Program-made: the position numbers and the translations under genes
Notes under the pieces: model-generated
Told to the model about the DNA's origin: nothing
Database searches by the model: none
Seen by the model: the letters and a program-made list of their open reading frames with translations, nothing else
NCBI RefSeq assembly: GCF_003725955.1
Contig: NZ_QIBZ01000001.1
Span: 124,001 to 188,000, forward strand
Direction: 5' to 3'
From: Slackia isoflavoniconvertens
GTDB lineage: Bacteria; Actinomycetota; Coriobacteriia; Coriobacteriales; Eggerthellaceae
DNA: 64,000 nucleotides
In this document: one piece after another, positions 51,607 to 62,543 of the stretch
Layout of the letters: the number at the start of each line of letters is the position of its first letter
Position numbering within the stretch: position 1 is the stretch's first letter

Positions 51607-52407
51607 ATGGGCTTTAAGATCCCTTCGGTCGTAAGTATCGCCGGTTCCGATTCCTCGGGTGGGGCGGGCATTCAGGCCGATTTGAAAACCATCGAGGCGT
51701 TGGGGCTGTTCGCCCAAACCGCGATCACGGCGCTTACCGCGCAAAATACCATGGGGGTTTCGGGCGTGCTCGATGTTCCGAGCGAATTTGTGGTGCAACA
51801 GATTGATGCGGTGTTCGAAGACATTCGCCCTGGCGCCGTGAAAATCGGTATGGTGTCATCGGCGTTGAATGTGGTTGCAATTGCGGAATCGCTGCGCGCG
51901 CATGCGGCTGAGAACATCGTGGTCGACCCCGTTATGGTGTCGACGAGTGGAAGCCGCCTTATAAGCGATGGCGCCTCTGAGGCGCTTACAGGGCGCTTGT
52001 TTCCGCTTGCGAGCGTGATAACGCCCAACATACCCGAAGCGGAAGTGCTCTGGGGGAGGAGCATAGCGACGAAGCGTGATATGGAGGCTGCGGCGGGCGA
52101 GTTGTCGGAGCGTTTCGGCGTTGCGGTTCTTGTGAAAGGCGGACACGGCATAAGCGATGCCGATGATGTGCTAGCTGAGCGCGGGTTTACGTGCTGGCTA
52201 CCAGGTGAGCGCATCGAAAACGACAATACGCATGGCACGGGATGCACTCTTTCGAGCGCGATTGCGTGTGGGCTCGCGAAGGGTTTCACCGTGTTTGAGG
52301 CGTGCGAATATGCGAAGCGCTATATTTCGGGAGCGCTTGCTGCTCAGCTGGATTTGGGCAAAGGCTCGGGTCCGCTCGATCATATGTGGGAATATAGAGG
52401 TCGGTAA
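51607..52407 (+). CDS. thiD: Hydroxymethylpyrimidine (phosphate) kinase
   Basis: This 266-residue ribokinase-fold enzyme phosphorylates HMP and HMP-phosphate for thiamine synthesis. It has VVSIAGSDSSGGAGIQADLKTIEAL, DPVMVSTSGSRL, TPNIPEAEVL, VKGGHG and the anion-hole region NTHGTGCTLSSAIACGLAKG. The ATG at 51607 follows GAGGAGAG; an in-frame upstream ATG at 51490 overlaps the hairpin and has no family match. Confidence 0.95.
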   Translation: MGFKIPSVVSIAGSDSSGGAGIQADLKTIEALGLFAQTAITALTAQNTMGVSGVLDVPSEFVVQQIDAVFEDIRPGAVKIGMVSSALNVVAIAESLRAHAAENIVVDPVMVSTSGSRLISDGASEALTGRLFPLASVITPNIPEAEVLWGRSIATKRDMEAAAGELSERFGVAVLVKGGHGISDADDVLAERGFTCWLPGERIENDNTHGTGCTLSSAIACGLAKGFTVFEACEYAKRYISGALAAQLDLGKGSGPLDHMWEYRGR

Positions 52408-52449
52408 TCGAGAAAACCGCTTACCGACCCAATGTGCCGTTCGCCAGTA

Positions 52450-52651
52450 TGTGGATAACTTTTTTATGGTGTGGAAAAGCGATTTTTCATCAGTCTAACT
52501 AATAAATGAACGAAGACCGTTCTTTTGTTGCGATTCAAAGCAGGAGCCAAGACGGGAAAATGCGAGGAAAACGTCAATGAAATCGCGTGAAAAGGCTGTG
52601 GAAGAGAAAGGGACCAACGCAATCAAAATGTGGAAAAGTTTTTGTGGAAAA
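52450..52651 (-). promoter_or_regulatory. Cluster of five DnaA-box-like 9-mers
   Basis: On the plus strand the 9-mers are TGTGGATAA (52450, exact complement of TTATCCACA), TGTGGAAAA (52470, 52629 and 52643) and TGTGGAAGA (52597), all in one orientation. The first is a perfect consensus DnaA box and the TGTGGAAAA copies differ by one base. The function is inferred. Confidence 0.5.
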
Positions 52652-52724
52652 CAAGCCGAGAGGGGAGTCAATAAACAAAATCGGTGGCACGAAATGCGGC
52701 GCCAGGGCATCGCGCAGCGGCAAC

Positions 52725-52753
52725 AAAAAAGCCCGTTCGTCAGAATGGGCTTT
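52725..52753 (-). terminator. Intrinsic terminator for the minus-strand tRNA transcript
   Basis: Read on the minus strand, GCCCATTC and GAACGGGC pair around TGAC and are followed by six T residues. It lies downstream of tRNA-Gln and tRNA-Glu and right after the duplicated tRNA-Glu 3' end. Confidence 0.85.
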
Positions 52754-52761
52754 AGAAACCA

Positions 52762-52780
52762 TGGTAGCCTGGAGGGGATT
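52762..52780 (-). repeat. Duplicated tRNA-Glu 3' end
   Basis: These 19 bases are identical to 52953-52971, the CCA end, acceptor 3' strand and part of the T arm of tRNA-Glu, in the same orientation. Such 3' end copies are left when an element integrates into a tRNA gene. Confidence 0.75.
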
Positions 52781-52838
52781 CCTGGCCGCGCTGCGCGCGC
52801 CCCGAACCCTCAGGCTAAAGCCTTCGGGCGAATTCCTA

Positions 52839-52861
52839 AAAACTGCCCACTGGGCAGTTTT
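52839..52861. terminator. 23-base perfect palindrome
   Basis: AAAACTGCCCA and TGGGCAGTTTT are perfect arms around a single C. With A4 and T4 ends it can act as a terminator in either direction, inside the segment between the two tRNA-Glu 3' ends. Confidence 0.7.
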
Positions 52862-52952
52862 CTTGACGGAATTCCACCTCATCGGTTCGAATCCCCGCAA
52901 CCTGACCAGAAATACAAAACAGGCCAGGCAATCGCCTGACCTGTAACAATCG

Positions 52953-53029
52953 TGGTAGCCTGGAGGGGATTCGAACCCCCGATCTCCGCCTTGAGAGGGC
53001 GGCGTCCTAAACCGCTAGACGACCAGGCC
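52953..53029 (-). tRNA. tRNA-Glu (CTC)
   Basis: The minus strand folds with acceptor GGCCTGG/CCAGGCT, anticodon stem CCGCC/GGCGG enclosing CTCTCAA with anticodon CTC, T arm GGGGGTTCGAATCCCC, and encoded CCA. It is transcribed after tRNA-Gln with five bases between. Confidence 0.95.
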
Positions 53030-53034
53030 AAAAA

Positions 53035-53108
53035 TGGCTGGGGTGGAAGGAGTCGAACCCTCACATACGGCACCAGAAACCGCTGTCCTGCCATTAGACG
53101 ACACCCCA
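53035..53108 (-). tRNA. tRNA-Gln (CTG)
   Basis: The minus strand has acceptor TGGGGTG/CACCCCA, anticodon loop TTCTGGT with CTG, T arm AGGGTTCGACTCCTT (one weak pair), and encoded CCA. It follows cca closely on the same strand. Confidence 0.93.
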
Positions 53109-53154
53109 GTGATTTGTGCGCTCTTGCGGCGCGAGTTGGTATATTACGGACTTC

Positions 53155-54534
53155 CTAGCGTTTCGTCAAGAACTTTCGCAACTTTTTTTGAAAAATTTGT
53201 TCTTCGGCGTTTTCAATCGCGAAGTTCAGGTGAGAACGCAGCGCCTCGGGGGTGTTTTCGACCTCGCCTTCGACGACTGCGGCAAGCAGAGCATCGAGGG
53301 TTCTGCCGATTTCCGAACCATGAAGATTTCCCAAGTCTGCAACCTCTCTGCCCGACAGTGCGAGCTGTTTCGCGCCGAGCGGCTTTCCGCTGCATTCGAG
53401 CGCATCGAGCATGGCGAGTTCTTCATCGACCTCTTTTTCGCGCGCGTCTCCCTTTGGGCCGTGTCCACTCGCGTCGGCTCGCTGGAGCAGGAGTGCCCGT
53501 CGCGCGCGGGGTACATCGCCGCCTAGGCAGGCGACGAAAAGACGCAGGGCCTCCTCGCTTGGCGGGAAGCTCGTCGTATGCCACGCGATCGCGTCAGCGG
53601 CTTGCTGCGTCTGCTGCCGTCCGATTCGAAGCCGTTGCATGATGCGCGTGGCGGTGGTGCTGCTGCGCTGCGCGTGGTCGTGGTTCGATTCGGGCTTGGC
53701 GATGTCATGAAGGAGCGCCGCCCAACGGAGCGCCTCGTTTTCCGGCGCGGCGGAGACGCTATGGGCGAGATGTCCGAGTAAGTCGTAAGCGTGTCGTTTC
53801 GATTTCAGCTTAAAGCCTCGTGCTACCTTGAGCTCGTTTATAGCTTGCACGACGATGGGAAATTCGTTTTCAATGACACGTCCCGCATAGGGCCCGCATA
53901 AAAGCTTGGTCAATTCGCTTCCCGTGCGTTCGCGCGCAACGCTGTCAAGCAGGTGCGCGCACGAGAATGCGGCATCGCGCGTGGCGGGCTCGATCTCGAA
54001 GCCGGTTTGCGCTTCGAAGCGCGCCGCGCGGAGTATGCGCAAGGGGTCTTCCTCGAAACGCTTGCGCGCATCGCCCACGGCTCGAATCGTTCGGGCCTCG
54101 ATGTCGCTCGCGCCGTCGAACGGGTCGAAGATGCCGCGTGTAGGGTGAAAGGCGATGGCGTTCATGGTGAAGTCGCGTCGTGCGAGGTCGAGTTCGATGC
54201 TGTCGACGAATTCCACGTAGTCGGGGTGTCGCGAGTCGGAATAGGGCCCTTCGATGCGATAAGTGGTGATCTCGATGGGTTCCCCGCTTACGATGGCGGT
54301 AACGGTGCCGTGCTTCACTCCCGTTTCGTGCACGGCGTATCCGGCGCCGCACATGATACGTTTGGTGTGCTCCCAGGGCGCGTTTGTCGCAATGTCGGCG
54401 TCATGGGGCATGCGCCCCATGAGCGTGTCGCGTACCCAGCCGCCTACAATCCACGCTTGGTAACCGCTTTTTTCAAGGGCGCGAATTGCCAATGCCGCAG
54501 GGGAGTGGGCTATTATGTCGATTCGAGTATCCAT
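53155..54534 (-). CDS. cca: CCA tRNA nucleotidyltransferase / poly(A) polymerase family, with HD domain
   Basis: This 459-residue class II nucleotidyltransferase builds or repairs the CCA end of tRNAs. It has the polymerase motif WIVGGWVRDTLMGRMPHDADIATNA, RRDFTMNAIAFHPTRG, the EDPLRILRAARFEAQTGF template-reading region, and an HD segment (WAALLHDIAKPE). The ATG at 54534 gives the usual length; a longer in-frame extension to 54792 lacks homology. The ribosome site is weak. tRNA-Gln and tRNA-Glu lie just downstream; all seen tRNAs encode CCA, so the enzyme probably repairs rather than adds. Confidence 0.92.
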   Translation of the reverse strand: MDTRIDIIAHSPAALAIRALEKSGYQAWIVGGWVRDTLMGRMPHDADIATNAPWEHTKRIMCGAGYAVHETGVKHGTVTAIVSGEPIEITTYRIEGPYSDSRHPDYVEFVDSIELDLARRDFTMNAIAFHPTRGIFDPFDGASDIEARTIRAVGDARKRFEEDPLRILRAARFEAQTGFEIEPATRDAAFSCAHLLDSVARERTGSELTKLLCGPYAGRVIENEFPIVVQAINELKVARGFKLKSKRHAYDLLGHLAHSVSAAPENEALRWAALLHDIAKPESNHDHAQRSSTTATRIMQRLRIGRQQTQQAADAIAWHTTSFPPSEEALRLFVACLGGDVPRARRALLLQRADASGHGPKGDAREKEVDEELAMLDALECSGKPLGAKQLALSGREVADLGNLHGSEIGRTLDALLAAVVEGEVENTPEALRSHLNFAIENAEEQIFQKKLRKFLTKR

Positions 54535-54809
54535 GGGGAAAGCATAGTGGAAAAGTGCTGGTTGAAGTCCGTGTTTTGCGATGTAGCACGTATTTTTTGC
54601 AAAGCTCGAAAACACTGATTGATACTTTCTTCGATTTTCTTCTTTAAATGGCTTCCCTGGCATTTTCGCTGATATTTCGCTGGAGCTTTTTCTTCTATAG
54701 AATCGCTGTCCGTTCCTCGAATCGCGCGACGATTGCCGCGCAAAACAACTCAGGCGTTGCGGATGATTAATGGGGCATTCGCGACTTGACACGAGGAGGA
54801 GATGGACTC

Positions 54810-57314
54810 ATGGGGTACCTTGAAAATGCCGCTTGCAATGGGAGGCGTCCGAAGAAGATCGGGCCGCAAAGGATTTATTCAAGGCCTCGTCTCGTTAAGC
54901 GATTGGTGGCAGAGCGCGATGTCGCGAGATTCGTGGTCGCCCCTTCGGGTTTCGGCAAAACGAGTCTAGGACTCGAATATGCGGCATCGATGTTCTCGTT
55001 TCGCGGCGTTCATTGGCTCGATTGCTCGAGCCCATGCTTTCTGCGCGATTTGGATGCGGGGATAATTGCCAAAACGCTTATTGCGCGACCGGCGCAGTTG
55101 GACCTTGTGGTGTTCGACGACGTCCCCTTTTTGGCGGATGCACGTTCGGAGTGTTTCTCGCATGAAATTGATGCGCTTCTTGAGGCAGGTTGCGAAGTGC
55201 TCGTTACCACGACGCCTGCGTTCGGCGCTATCGCTGATGCCCAGCGCGATTGCGTTATCGTCGGAGCTCGCGACTTGCTTGTCGACGATTGCGAGCTTTC
55301 CTCGAGCCATGTGGCGTCGGTTGAGGGCTTGCGTGAATGCGATCGTGTTCCTGCCTTTTTATGGGGCGGGCAAGATGGCATGCGCGAGTTTTTGCGCGGT
55401 ATGCGCCTTGGAGAGATGCCTTCGGAAATGCGCGCTCCCGTATTCGTGATGGAAGCCTTGCAAGTGGGCTCCTTCGATGACCTGTCGGCCGTTTCCGGAG
55501 GCGTGCGAGCCGATGTGCGCCGCTTCATCAGTGAACATTACCCTTATGTGGGCGTTGATTTAGCCGATGAGACTTTCGAGGCGCACGGGTTTGATGTAGC
55601 GCAGATGATGGAGGGTTTGGGGGAGTCGATTGATTCGCTTGGCCGAGTCGCAACCCCCTCTGCGCGCGATGCTCTTTCTGCGAAGGTCGCCTGCATGCTC
55701 GCTGCTCGTGGAATGGGGCCGCGCGCATGCGAAATCATGCAGATAGCCTGCGCCCGCAAGCGTCGAATTTCGTGGATTTTGCAGCAGCAGTGGCATCTGT
55801 TCGATTCGGGATGCGTGCGTCCTTTGCAGGAGCTCTTCGAAAGCTTGGGATCCCGAAGCACGGGTCTTGACGCCTCGATGGTAGCTGCTGCTTCGGGAAG
55901 ATTGTTTGTGCTTGGCGAGAAGGAGCGCGCCTCGTCTGTCGCGTGCTGCGCATTGGGTATGCGGGGAATATCGTCAACCGATGCGCTCATGTGCGCGCTC
56001 GTCGCGCTTGATGCGGGCGGCGAATCGGCGCGAAGTGCGGCGCTCGAGACGCTCGGGAATATCGCGGCAGGCAAGGTCGAGGTTCTTGCGAACGACGCAT
56101 TGGCGGGTCGTATCGCCGTCTCGGCGATCGCGCTTCATAAGGGAGACGTTGCGGCGGCGTGCCGGGCGTTGCGCAATGCAGGCGTCGATACCCATGTGCT
56201 GCGCACGGCGACGGTGTATTGCGCGACGCTGCTGAGGCGCGTCTCTCGCCGTGCGAACGGGGAGGACCTCGCCATGGTGCTTTCAGCCTCTCGCGCGCTT
56301 GTGGATCGCATGGTCGATTCGACCGAAGAGGCAACGGTGTGCGAAGCGATTTTGGTTGCAGCCGTTGTGGAATCCGGCGGGGATGTGCCTCTTTCGTCCG
56401 CCCGCCAGCATGCATGCGATGTGCTGGCGGCTGGACTCGCCGAGCAGCGACGCGGTCGAACGCGGCCGAGCCTTGCGCCGGCACAGATGCCTTTGAGCGA
56501 TTGCGCCATGCAGAGCCCTCGCCCTGCCGTTATTCCCGAGATGCGCGTGAATATATTCGGAGGAATGGAAGTGACCATTGGCGGGGTTGCGGTCGACCCC
56601 CATTTGTTCGCGAAACAGCGTACGAAAACACTGTTGGCCGTGCTCGTGTTGTTTCGCGGGAAGGAAATCGCGCGGCCTGAATTGCTTCGCATTATGTGGC
56701 CCGATGCGACGCCCGAGCGCGCTACGAACAACTTCTATTCGCTATGGTGCCGACTTCGTCGGGCTCTTGGTGCCGAGCATGACGAAGATTGCCCCTACCT
56801 TGTGCGCCATCGCGCAAGCGTCATGGTAGATACGCGTTATGTGAAAAGCGACGTGGACGAATTCGATGCGCTTTGCCGCACGCTTCTGTTCGACGAGCCC
56901 AACGCCCGCGCATGGCTTGCCGTATTCGAGAAGATGGAGGAGTCGTTCTCGTGCGATTTGCTTCCGTCTGAAACGGAGAACGCTTTCATTGCCGCCATGC
57001 GCTTGAAGTATCGTGCGCGACGAATCGACGCGTACGTCAGTGCGGCGTTGCGGCTGGTAGATGCGGGCGAAGCGGATACGGCGTTGTGGTTTGCCGAGGT
57101 CGCGGCGGATGCGTGTCCCGGCCGCGAAGATGCCGCGTTTGCCCTTATGCGCGCGCAGGCGGCGAGTGGTCAGCGCGTCCAGGCTATGGAAACCTATCGG
57201 CTGTGCGCGAAGCATCTTGCCGAGGAGCTGGGCATCGACCCGGGCGATCGCATGCGGGAAATGTACTGCGAACTGCTCAATGGGAAAGAGCCGATGCAAA
57301 AGTCGGCCGAATGA
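54810..57314 (+). CDS. Large STAND-ATPase regulator with C-terminal SARP/BTAD domain
   Basis: This 834-residue protein combines a MalT-like nucleotide-binding region and a SARP-type output. The phosphate loop is APSGFGKTS (about residues 44-52) and a Walker B-like LDLVVFDDVPF follows near 97. The middle (about 250-560) is helical and repeat-like. From 578 there is an OmpR-like winged helix (MRVNIFGGMEVTIGGVAVDPHLF, then RTKTLLAVLVLFRGKEIARPELLRIMWPD) and then a BTAD helical domain ending AEELGIDPGDRMREMY. It should be an ATP-dependent transcription activator; the signal and targets are unknown. The ATG at 54810 has GAGGAGGAG upstream. secA follows in the same direction. Confidence 0.82.
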   Translation: MGYLENAACNGRRPKKIGPQRIYSRPRLVKRLVAERDVARFVVAPSGFGKTSLGLEYAASMFSFRGVHWLDCSSPCFLRDLDAGIIAKTLIARPAQLDLVVFDDVPFLADARSECFSHEIDALLEAGCEVLVTTTPAFGAIADAQRDCVIVGARDLLVDDCELSSSHVASVEGLRECDRVPAFLWGGQDGMREFLRGMRLGEMPSEMRAPVFVMEALQVGSFDDLSAVSGGVRADVRRFISEHYPYVGVDLADETFEAHGFDVAQMMEGLGESIDSLGRVATPSARDALSAKVACMLAARGMGPRACEIMQIACARKRRISWILQQQWHLFDSGCVRPLQELFESLGSRSTGLDASMVAAASGRLFVLGEKERASSVACCALGMRGISSTDALMCALVALDAGGESARSAALETLGNIAAGKVEVLANDALAGRIAVSAIALHKGDVAAACRALRNAGVDTHVLRTATVYCATLLRRVSRRANGEDLAMVLSASRALVDRMVDSTEEATVCEAILVAAVVESGGDVPLSSARQHACDVLAAGLAEQRRGRTRPSLAPAQMPLSDCAMQSPRPAVIPEMRVNIFGGMEVTIGGVAVDPHLFAKQRTKTLLAVLVLFRGKEIARPELLRIMWPDATPERATNNFYSLWCRLRRALGAEHDEDCPYLVRHRASVMVDTRYVKSDVDEFDALCRTLLFDEPNARAWLAVFEKMEESFSCDLLPSETENAFIAAMRLKYRARRIDAYVSAALRLVDAGEADTALWFAEVAADACPGREDAAFALMRAQAASGQRVQAMETYRLCAKHLAEELGIDPGDRMREMYCELLNGKEPMQKSAE

Positions 57315-57476
57315 AACCATCGGGTGACGGTTCTTTGTTTGCTTGATGCCCGTTTGCCTCTGTTCCTGTTCGCTGTGGTAAAGTTGCCGAACGTGTATAG
57401 CTACGCGTGTATTCGCGCATATCATTCGAAAATCGATGCCGCCCACTATGCGTTCGTGGGCGAGATGAGGAAGACC

Positions 57477-60269
<2,793 letters not shown>

Positions 60270-60517
60270 TGCAATATCGCGCCGTCTAGAGGGGCGGCGC
60301 GGTGATGGATGTCGTACACCGCTTGACGGCCAATCTCGCAGTGAGGCGCTGATTGCATTCGAATTGCATTTCGCTTTCTGCTGGATTCGGCGTTGGAACG
60401 ATATCTGCTTTTGCTCGGCCCGATGTATTGTCGGGCCGTTGCTTGTATCAGGGCTTGCGTGCTCGCTTATGCGCGCGCTGCCGAAATGCTGTTTTTGAAT
60501 TCTGAATGGTTTGAGCT
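60270..60517. other. Short gap between secA and prfB with two hairpins
   Basis: Hairpins are visible at about 60280-60301 (GCGCCG/CGGCGC) and 60418-60438 (GGCCCGA/TCGGGCC). Neither has a strong T tract. No gene was recognised. Confidence 0.55.
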
Positions 60518-61612
60518 ATGGCTGAGAAAGAAAACCTGAATATCGACGATGTTGCCGAGCGTTTGGCTGCGGCGCGTGAATACCTGCATATCGAGGACTC
60601 CAAAGCCGAGCTCGTCAATCTCGACCATAAGGCTGCGCAGCCTGGTTTCTGGGATGACGCGGCTGCGGCACAGGAGGTTTCGAAGAAGGCGAGCAATCTG
60701 CGCGACACGCTTAATGCGTATGACGTCGCGTGCGGCCTGCTCGACGATGCGCGTGCTGCCGATGAACTCGCCAGTGAAGACGAAGGCTTCGCCGCCGAGG
60801 TTCAAATGTGCCTCTCGCGCCTCGATTCCATGCTCGATCAATTCGAAATCGATTCCTGGTTCGCCGACGACCTCGATTCCTCTGACGCCATCGTGTCGGT
60901 AAACCCTGGCCAAGGCGGGCTCGAAGCGCAGGACTGGACCGACATGCTCTATCGCATGTACTCGCGATACGTCGAGAAAAAGGGATGGAAACTCAAAGTG
61001 CTCGATGTGGTGCCGGGCGAGGGCATTGGCCTTGATCGCGCGGTGTTCCAGGTGGAAGGCAAAAACGCCTATGGCATGCTGCGCAGTGAGCATGGGGTGC
61101 ACCGACTCGTGCGCATTTCGCCGACCGACATCAAGGGCCGCCGCCAAACGACGTTCGCCAGTGTGGAGGTCATGCCCGTGATGTCCGACGACATCGAGGT
61201 GAATTTGAACCCGAACGACGTGCGCGTCGACGTATACCGCTCGAGCGGTCCAGGCGGCCAGTGCGTGAACACCACCGATTCGGCCGTGCGACTCACGCAT
61301 ATTCCCACGGGTATCGTCGTTACTTGCCAAAACGAGAAAAGCCAGCTTATGAACAAGGAATCTGCGTTCAAGGTGCTGCGCGGCAGGTTGTATGAGCTTG
61401 AGCGCCAAAAGCGTGATGCCGAACTCGATGCCATTCGTGGCGAAAAACAGGAAAACGGCTTCGGTAGCCAGATTCGCAACTACGTGCTCTATCCGTATCA
61501 GCTTGTGAAAGATTTGCGCAGCGGCGTCGAAACGAGCAACGTCGATGCTGTGCTTGACGGCGATATCGATGAATTCGTTGTGGGCTATCATCGTTGGCGC
61601 GTATCCCAATAG
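60518..61612 (+). CDS. prfB: Peptide chain release factor 2 with SPT tripeptide
   Basis: This 364-residue class I release factor ends translation at UAA and UGA in its usual form. The GGQ catalytic motif is present (SSGPGGQCVN, residues 246-248), with DSAVRLTHIPTGIVVTCQNEKSQ after it. The stop-reading tripeptide, normally SPF, reads SPT (Ser201-Pro202-Thr203) in HRLVRISPTDIKGRRQTTF. The gene is one open frame; the usual in-frame UGA and +1 shift near codon 25 is absent (REYLHIEDSK is continuous). It ends in TAG. It stands between secA and the transketolase genes. Confidence 0.95.
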   Translation: MAEKENLNIDDVAERLAAAREYLHIEDSKAELVNLDHKAAQPGFWDDAAAAQEVSKKASNLRDTLNAYDVACGLLDDARAADELASEDEGFAAEVQMCLSRLDSMLDQFEIDSWFADDLDSSDAIVSVNPGQGGLEAQDWTDMLYRMYSRYVEKKGWKLKVLDVVPGEGIGLDRAVFQVEGKNAYGMLRSEHGVHRLVRISPTDIKGRRQTTFASVEVMPVMSDDIEVNLNPNDVRVDVYRSSGPGGQCVNTTDSAVRLTHIPTGIVVTCQNEKSQLMNKESAFKVLRGRLYELERQKRDAELDAIRGEKQENGFGSQIRNYVLYPYQLVKDLRSGVETSNVDAVLDGDIDEFVVGYHRWRVSQ

Positions 61613-61709
61613 CCCGAAACGCGAATTTGCGATACGATGCAATCAATTGCGTGATGAGGCGTCCCGCGCATGCGGGGCGCTTTTTTCTTGAACGACAGAA
61701 AGGGGCGTC

Positions 61710-62543
61710 GTGAATCTCGAAGAGCTGAAGAGCATGGCCGGCGATATCCGCGTCGATATCGTGAAAATGGTGGCCGAAGCGGGAAGCGGGCATCCGGGTG
61801 GCTCGCTTTCGGCGGCAGACATTATGTGTGCGTTGTATTTCGGGGGCGTGCTCAAGCACGATGCGGAAAATCCGAAGGCCGAAGACCGTGACCGTTTCCT
61901 TCTTTCGAAGGGCCATGCGGCACCGGCGCTTTACGCCACGCTTGCCGAGGCTGGCTACTTCCCGAAAGAAGAGCTCGCCACGCTGCGCAAGCTGCACAGC
62001 CGCCTTCAGGGTCATCCCGATTGCAGGAAGCTTCCGGGCGTTGAGGCATCTACGGGCTCGCTCGGCCAGGGCCTCTCTATCGCTGCCGGCATGGCGCTCG
62101 GCCTGAAGCTCAACGGTTCTGAGTCTTCGGTGTTCACCCTTATGGGCGACGGCGAATGCCAAGAGGGCCAGGTGTGGGAAGCTGCGATGTTCGCGGCTCA
62201 CAAGGGCCTCGATAACTTGGTGGCCATCGTCGATCACAACCACCTGCAAATCGACGGCCGCATCGAAACCGTATGCTCGCCGGAAGACTTGGGCGACAAG
62301 TTCCGCTCGTTCGGCTGGCAGGTGTTCCAGTGCGACGGCAACGACATGGAAGCCATTCTCGCCACGCTTGAAAGCGCCAAGGAATCTCGCAGCGGCAAGC
62401 CGTGCGTAATCGTCGCCGAAACCACCAAGGGCAAGGGCGTTTCCTTTATGGAAGACCAGGCTGGCTGGCATGGCAAGGCGCCGAACGCCGAGCAAACCGA
62501 GCAGGCCCTCGCCGAACTCACCGCGAACAAGGAGGCTAAATAA
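61710..62543 (+). CDS. Transketolase N-terminal subunit
   Basis: This 277-residue protein carries the thiamine-diphosphate-binding half of transketolase, which moves two-carbon units between sugar phosphates. It shows GSGHPGGSLSAADIMCALYF, SKGHAAPALYATLAEAG, GSLGQGLSIAAGMALGLKL, and the ThDP motif MGDGECQEGQVWEA ending in AIVDHNHLQIDG. The GTG start follows AAAGGGGC. Its TAA overlaps the start of the second subunit (TAATG). Two-gene transketolases are common in anaerobes. Confidence 0.95.
   Translation: MNLEELKSMAGDIRVDIVKMVAEAGSGHPGGSLSAADIMCALYFGGVLKHDAENPKAEDRDRFLLSKGHAAPALYATLAEAGYFPKEELATLRKLHSRLQGHPDCRKLPGVEASTGSLGQGLSIAAGMALGLKLNGSESSVFTLMGDGECQEGQVWEAAMFAAHKGLDNLVAIVDHNHLQIDGRIETVCSPEDLGDKFRSFGWQVFQCDGNDMEAILATLESAKESRSGKPCVIVAETTKGKGVSFMEDQAGWHGKAPNAEQTEQALAELTANKEAK

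Larger units (their letters stand above)
52408..52952. other. Gene-free stretch with DnaA-box-like 9-mers and tRNA fragments
   Basis: No convincing gene lies here; a 120-codon frame at 52577-52939 crosses palindromes and tRNA fragments and looks spurious. The stretch holds a GGTCGGTAA/TTACCGACC hairpin after thiD (52399-52430), five same-direction DnaA-box-like 9-mers (52450-52651), a minus-strand terminator (52725-52753), a 19-base copy of the tRNA-Glu 3' end (52762-52780), a 23-base palindrome (52839-52861) and a tRNA-like 3' tail (52881-52908). Confidence 0.7.

Noticed and set aside
52577-52939. A 120-codon frame in the gene-free stretch
   Set aside because: It crosses DnaA-box-like repeats, a terminator, a palindrome and tRNA fragments, and its product has no recognisable fold.
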